Shown here: positions 63,158 through 64,000 of the stretch, one piece after another | How the letters are laid out: every line of letters starts with the position of its first letter | Numbering within the stretch: position 1 is the stretch's first letter | NCBI GenBank assembly: GCA_017936685.1 | Contig: JAGBFA010000004.1 | Coordinates: 62,001-126,000 of the forward strand | Reading direction: 5' to 3' | Origin: Alistipes sp. | Lineage (GTDB): Bacteria > Bacteroidota > Bacteroidia > Bacteroidales > Rikenellaceae | Length of the DNA stretch: 64,000 bases | The notes under the pieces: model-generated | What the model was told of the DNA's origin: nothing | Seen by the model: only the letters and a program-made list of their open reading frames with translations | The model's database searches: none | Translations under genes and position numbers: made by a program

Positions 63158-63580
63158 ATGGCACTTGTAAAATGTCCTCAGTGCGGAGCCGACATATCCG
63201 ATCTGGCAACCCGCTGTCCGCGGTGCGGCATCGAACTGCACCCTGCGGCCAATACCACCGCCGTTAACGCCCCTGCGGCAGCAAGCGCGCCCGCCGCGCC
63301 CGCGTCACCCGCTCCGACGAAGCGCAACGCATGGTCCTATATGGCATGCGCCGCAGCGGCAGCCGCATTCAACATATATTTAATGTTCAAGCAGATGGAA
63401 GCTCTGAATCAGATGGGGCGCAACTATCTGATTTACGCCGACAATCCGGAGATACAGGCCGATATAGCAAAAAGCATCTCCACCATGCGCTGGTACAACG
63501 TCGGCATCTGCTTCACAATCGCGGTGCTTTTGGCCGGCATGGTGCTCGTATATCTCCAACAACTTAAACCTCGAAGATAA
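63158..63580 (+). CDS. Zinc-ribbon membrane protein
   Basis: A 140-residue protein. The N-terminal zinc ribbon has two CxxC knuckles (VKCPQCGADISDLATRCPRC). A long Ala/Pro linker follows (about residues 32-55), then a membrane helix (MACAAAAAAFNIYLMF), a helical loop and a second helix (VGICFTIAVLLAGMVLVYL), ending in basic LKPRR. No enzymatic motif is visible. It is probably a membrane protein whose cytoplasmic ribbon binds zinc or a partner. Its stop overlaps the next start (TAATG), so the two zinc-ribbon genes are coupled. Expression may be phase-variable through the G tract in its promoter. Confidence 0.8.
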   Translation: MALVKCPQCGADISDLATRCPRCGIELHPAANTTAVNAPAAASAPAAPASPAPTKRNAWSYMACAAAAAAFNIYLMFKQMEALNQMGRNYLIYADNPEIQADIAKSISTMRWYNVGICFTIAVLLAGMVLVYLQQLKPRR

Positions 63581-64000
63581 TGTACTCGACTATAATGATG
63601 ATACTGCTCATCGCCATTGTCTTTGCCGCTATGCTGTTTTTGCGCAAGCGGCCTGCAACGCCTCAGACCTCGAACAACGGCTTTGTGCAGTGCCCCGATT
63701 GCGGAGCCACGATATCGGGCAAGGCTCCGGCATGCCCCAAGTGCGGCCGTCCGATGAACGTCTGCGCCGCACCGGCGGCGGCCCCCGGAACGACCAACGA
63801 GATAGGCGTATCGCTTTACAGCAAGTCGATACGCAATGCGCAACTCTGGATTACGGCGATAGCCTTAGTGGTGGCCGGCATCATACTGGCCAAGATGCCC
63901 TCGCGCCCCGATATTCCGGTGATAGGTCAGTATTTCGTCGATAACTATCAGCCGCTGCGCGTTGCGATGTATATCGCCATCTTCGTGTGGATATGCACCA
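63580..64000 (+). CDS. Second zinc-ribbon membrane protein, cut by the window end
   Basis: The frame starts at ATG 63580, overlapping the previous stop, and is still open at 64000. It begins with a membrane helix (MMILLIAIVFAAMLFLRKR). A zinc ribbon with VQCPDCGATISGKAPACPKC follows, then an Ala-rich linker and two further helices (LWITAIALVVAGIILA; VAMYIAIFVWICT). It differs from its neighbour in having a helix before the ribbon. It is probably the partner of the upstream protein. The function is unknown. Confidence 0.75.
   Translation, partial: MYSTIMMILLIAIVFAAMLFLRKRPATPQTSNNGFVQCPDCGATISGKAPACPKCGRPMNVCAAPAAAPGTTNEIGVSLYSKSIRNAQLWITAIALVVAGIILAKMPSRPDIPVIGQYFVDNYQPLRVAMYIAIFVWICT

Overview
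The window looks like a chromosomal segment of a Bacteroidales bacterium, most likely an Alistipes-like member of the Rikenellaceae. The reasons are high GC coding sequence, the Bacteroidetes -7 promoter box (TAnnTTTG) upstream of many genes, Mfa1/Mfa2-type fimbriae with DUF3575/DUF3868 partners, a GLPGLI protein paired with a TonB-dependent receptor, a class II (B12) ribonucleotide reductase, a MqnA-type futalosine-pathway protein and a LysS with a long C-terminal tail. The family assignments are firm. The genus is inference. About 45 protein genes and one tRNA-Thr(GGT) are supported.

Layout. 1-4515 (minus strand): a cut-off membrane protein, then infC, thrS and pdxA. 5009-5551: a small secreted protein. 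6013-13863 (minus): a fimbrial operon read DUF3575, DUF3868, Mfa1-type major subunit, two Mfa2/FimB-type anchor lipoproteins, DUF5106 thioredoxin-like protein. 13864-14538: two nested-looking inverted-repeat pairs, each enclosing a promoter, followed by a tyrosine recombinase (14539-15747). Both promoters now point away from the fimbrial genes, so the sequenced state looks OFF. 16415-23742: a histidine kinase/response regulator pair divergent from a GLPGLI-TonB receptor operon and a second operon (SusC-plug/TonB fusion plus TlpA-like protein). The two operons share a perfect 45-bp upstream repeat at identical distance from the -7 box, a probable operator for the regulator. 24942-31101: a large lipoprotein, a DUF6029 outer-membrane barrel and an Omp28-like CxxC lipoprotein. 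31841-39640: ridA, META protein, nrdJ, ompA, queA, eno. 40264-47445 (minus): metallopeptidase, SGNH protein, MBOAT acyltransferase, PAP2 phosphatase, lysS, tpiA. 48844-54303: a large HEXXH/propeller/barrel protein and PBP1A. 54328-58629: a GIY-YIG protein and the aspartate-pathway genes asd, dapD and lysC. 58711-62869: corA, mqnA-like gene, tRNA-Thr, pullulanase. 63158-end: two zinc-ribbon membrane proteins.

The gaps between genes hold several repeat families. The most striking is an 11-copy, roughly 120-bp hairpin element with arms like TTTTTCGTCAAAAGCGG and a central stem whose base pairs covary between copies. It sits directly against gene 3' ends (infC, the response regulator, eno, tpiA, asd). 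Other modules (TGTCACTCCGAGGAGC / GCTCCTCAGAATGACA units, CCAACCAGATTCTTCGC units and a block of small hairpins) precede it in a conserved order, so whole arrays look like one composite repeat. Three runs of exactly nine G occur in places where slippage would matter: in the plug/TonB gene, in a lipoprotein signal peptide, and between the -33 and -7 boxes of a promoter. With the invertible promoters, this suggests that surface components in this genome are under several kinds of phase variation.
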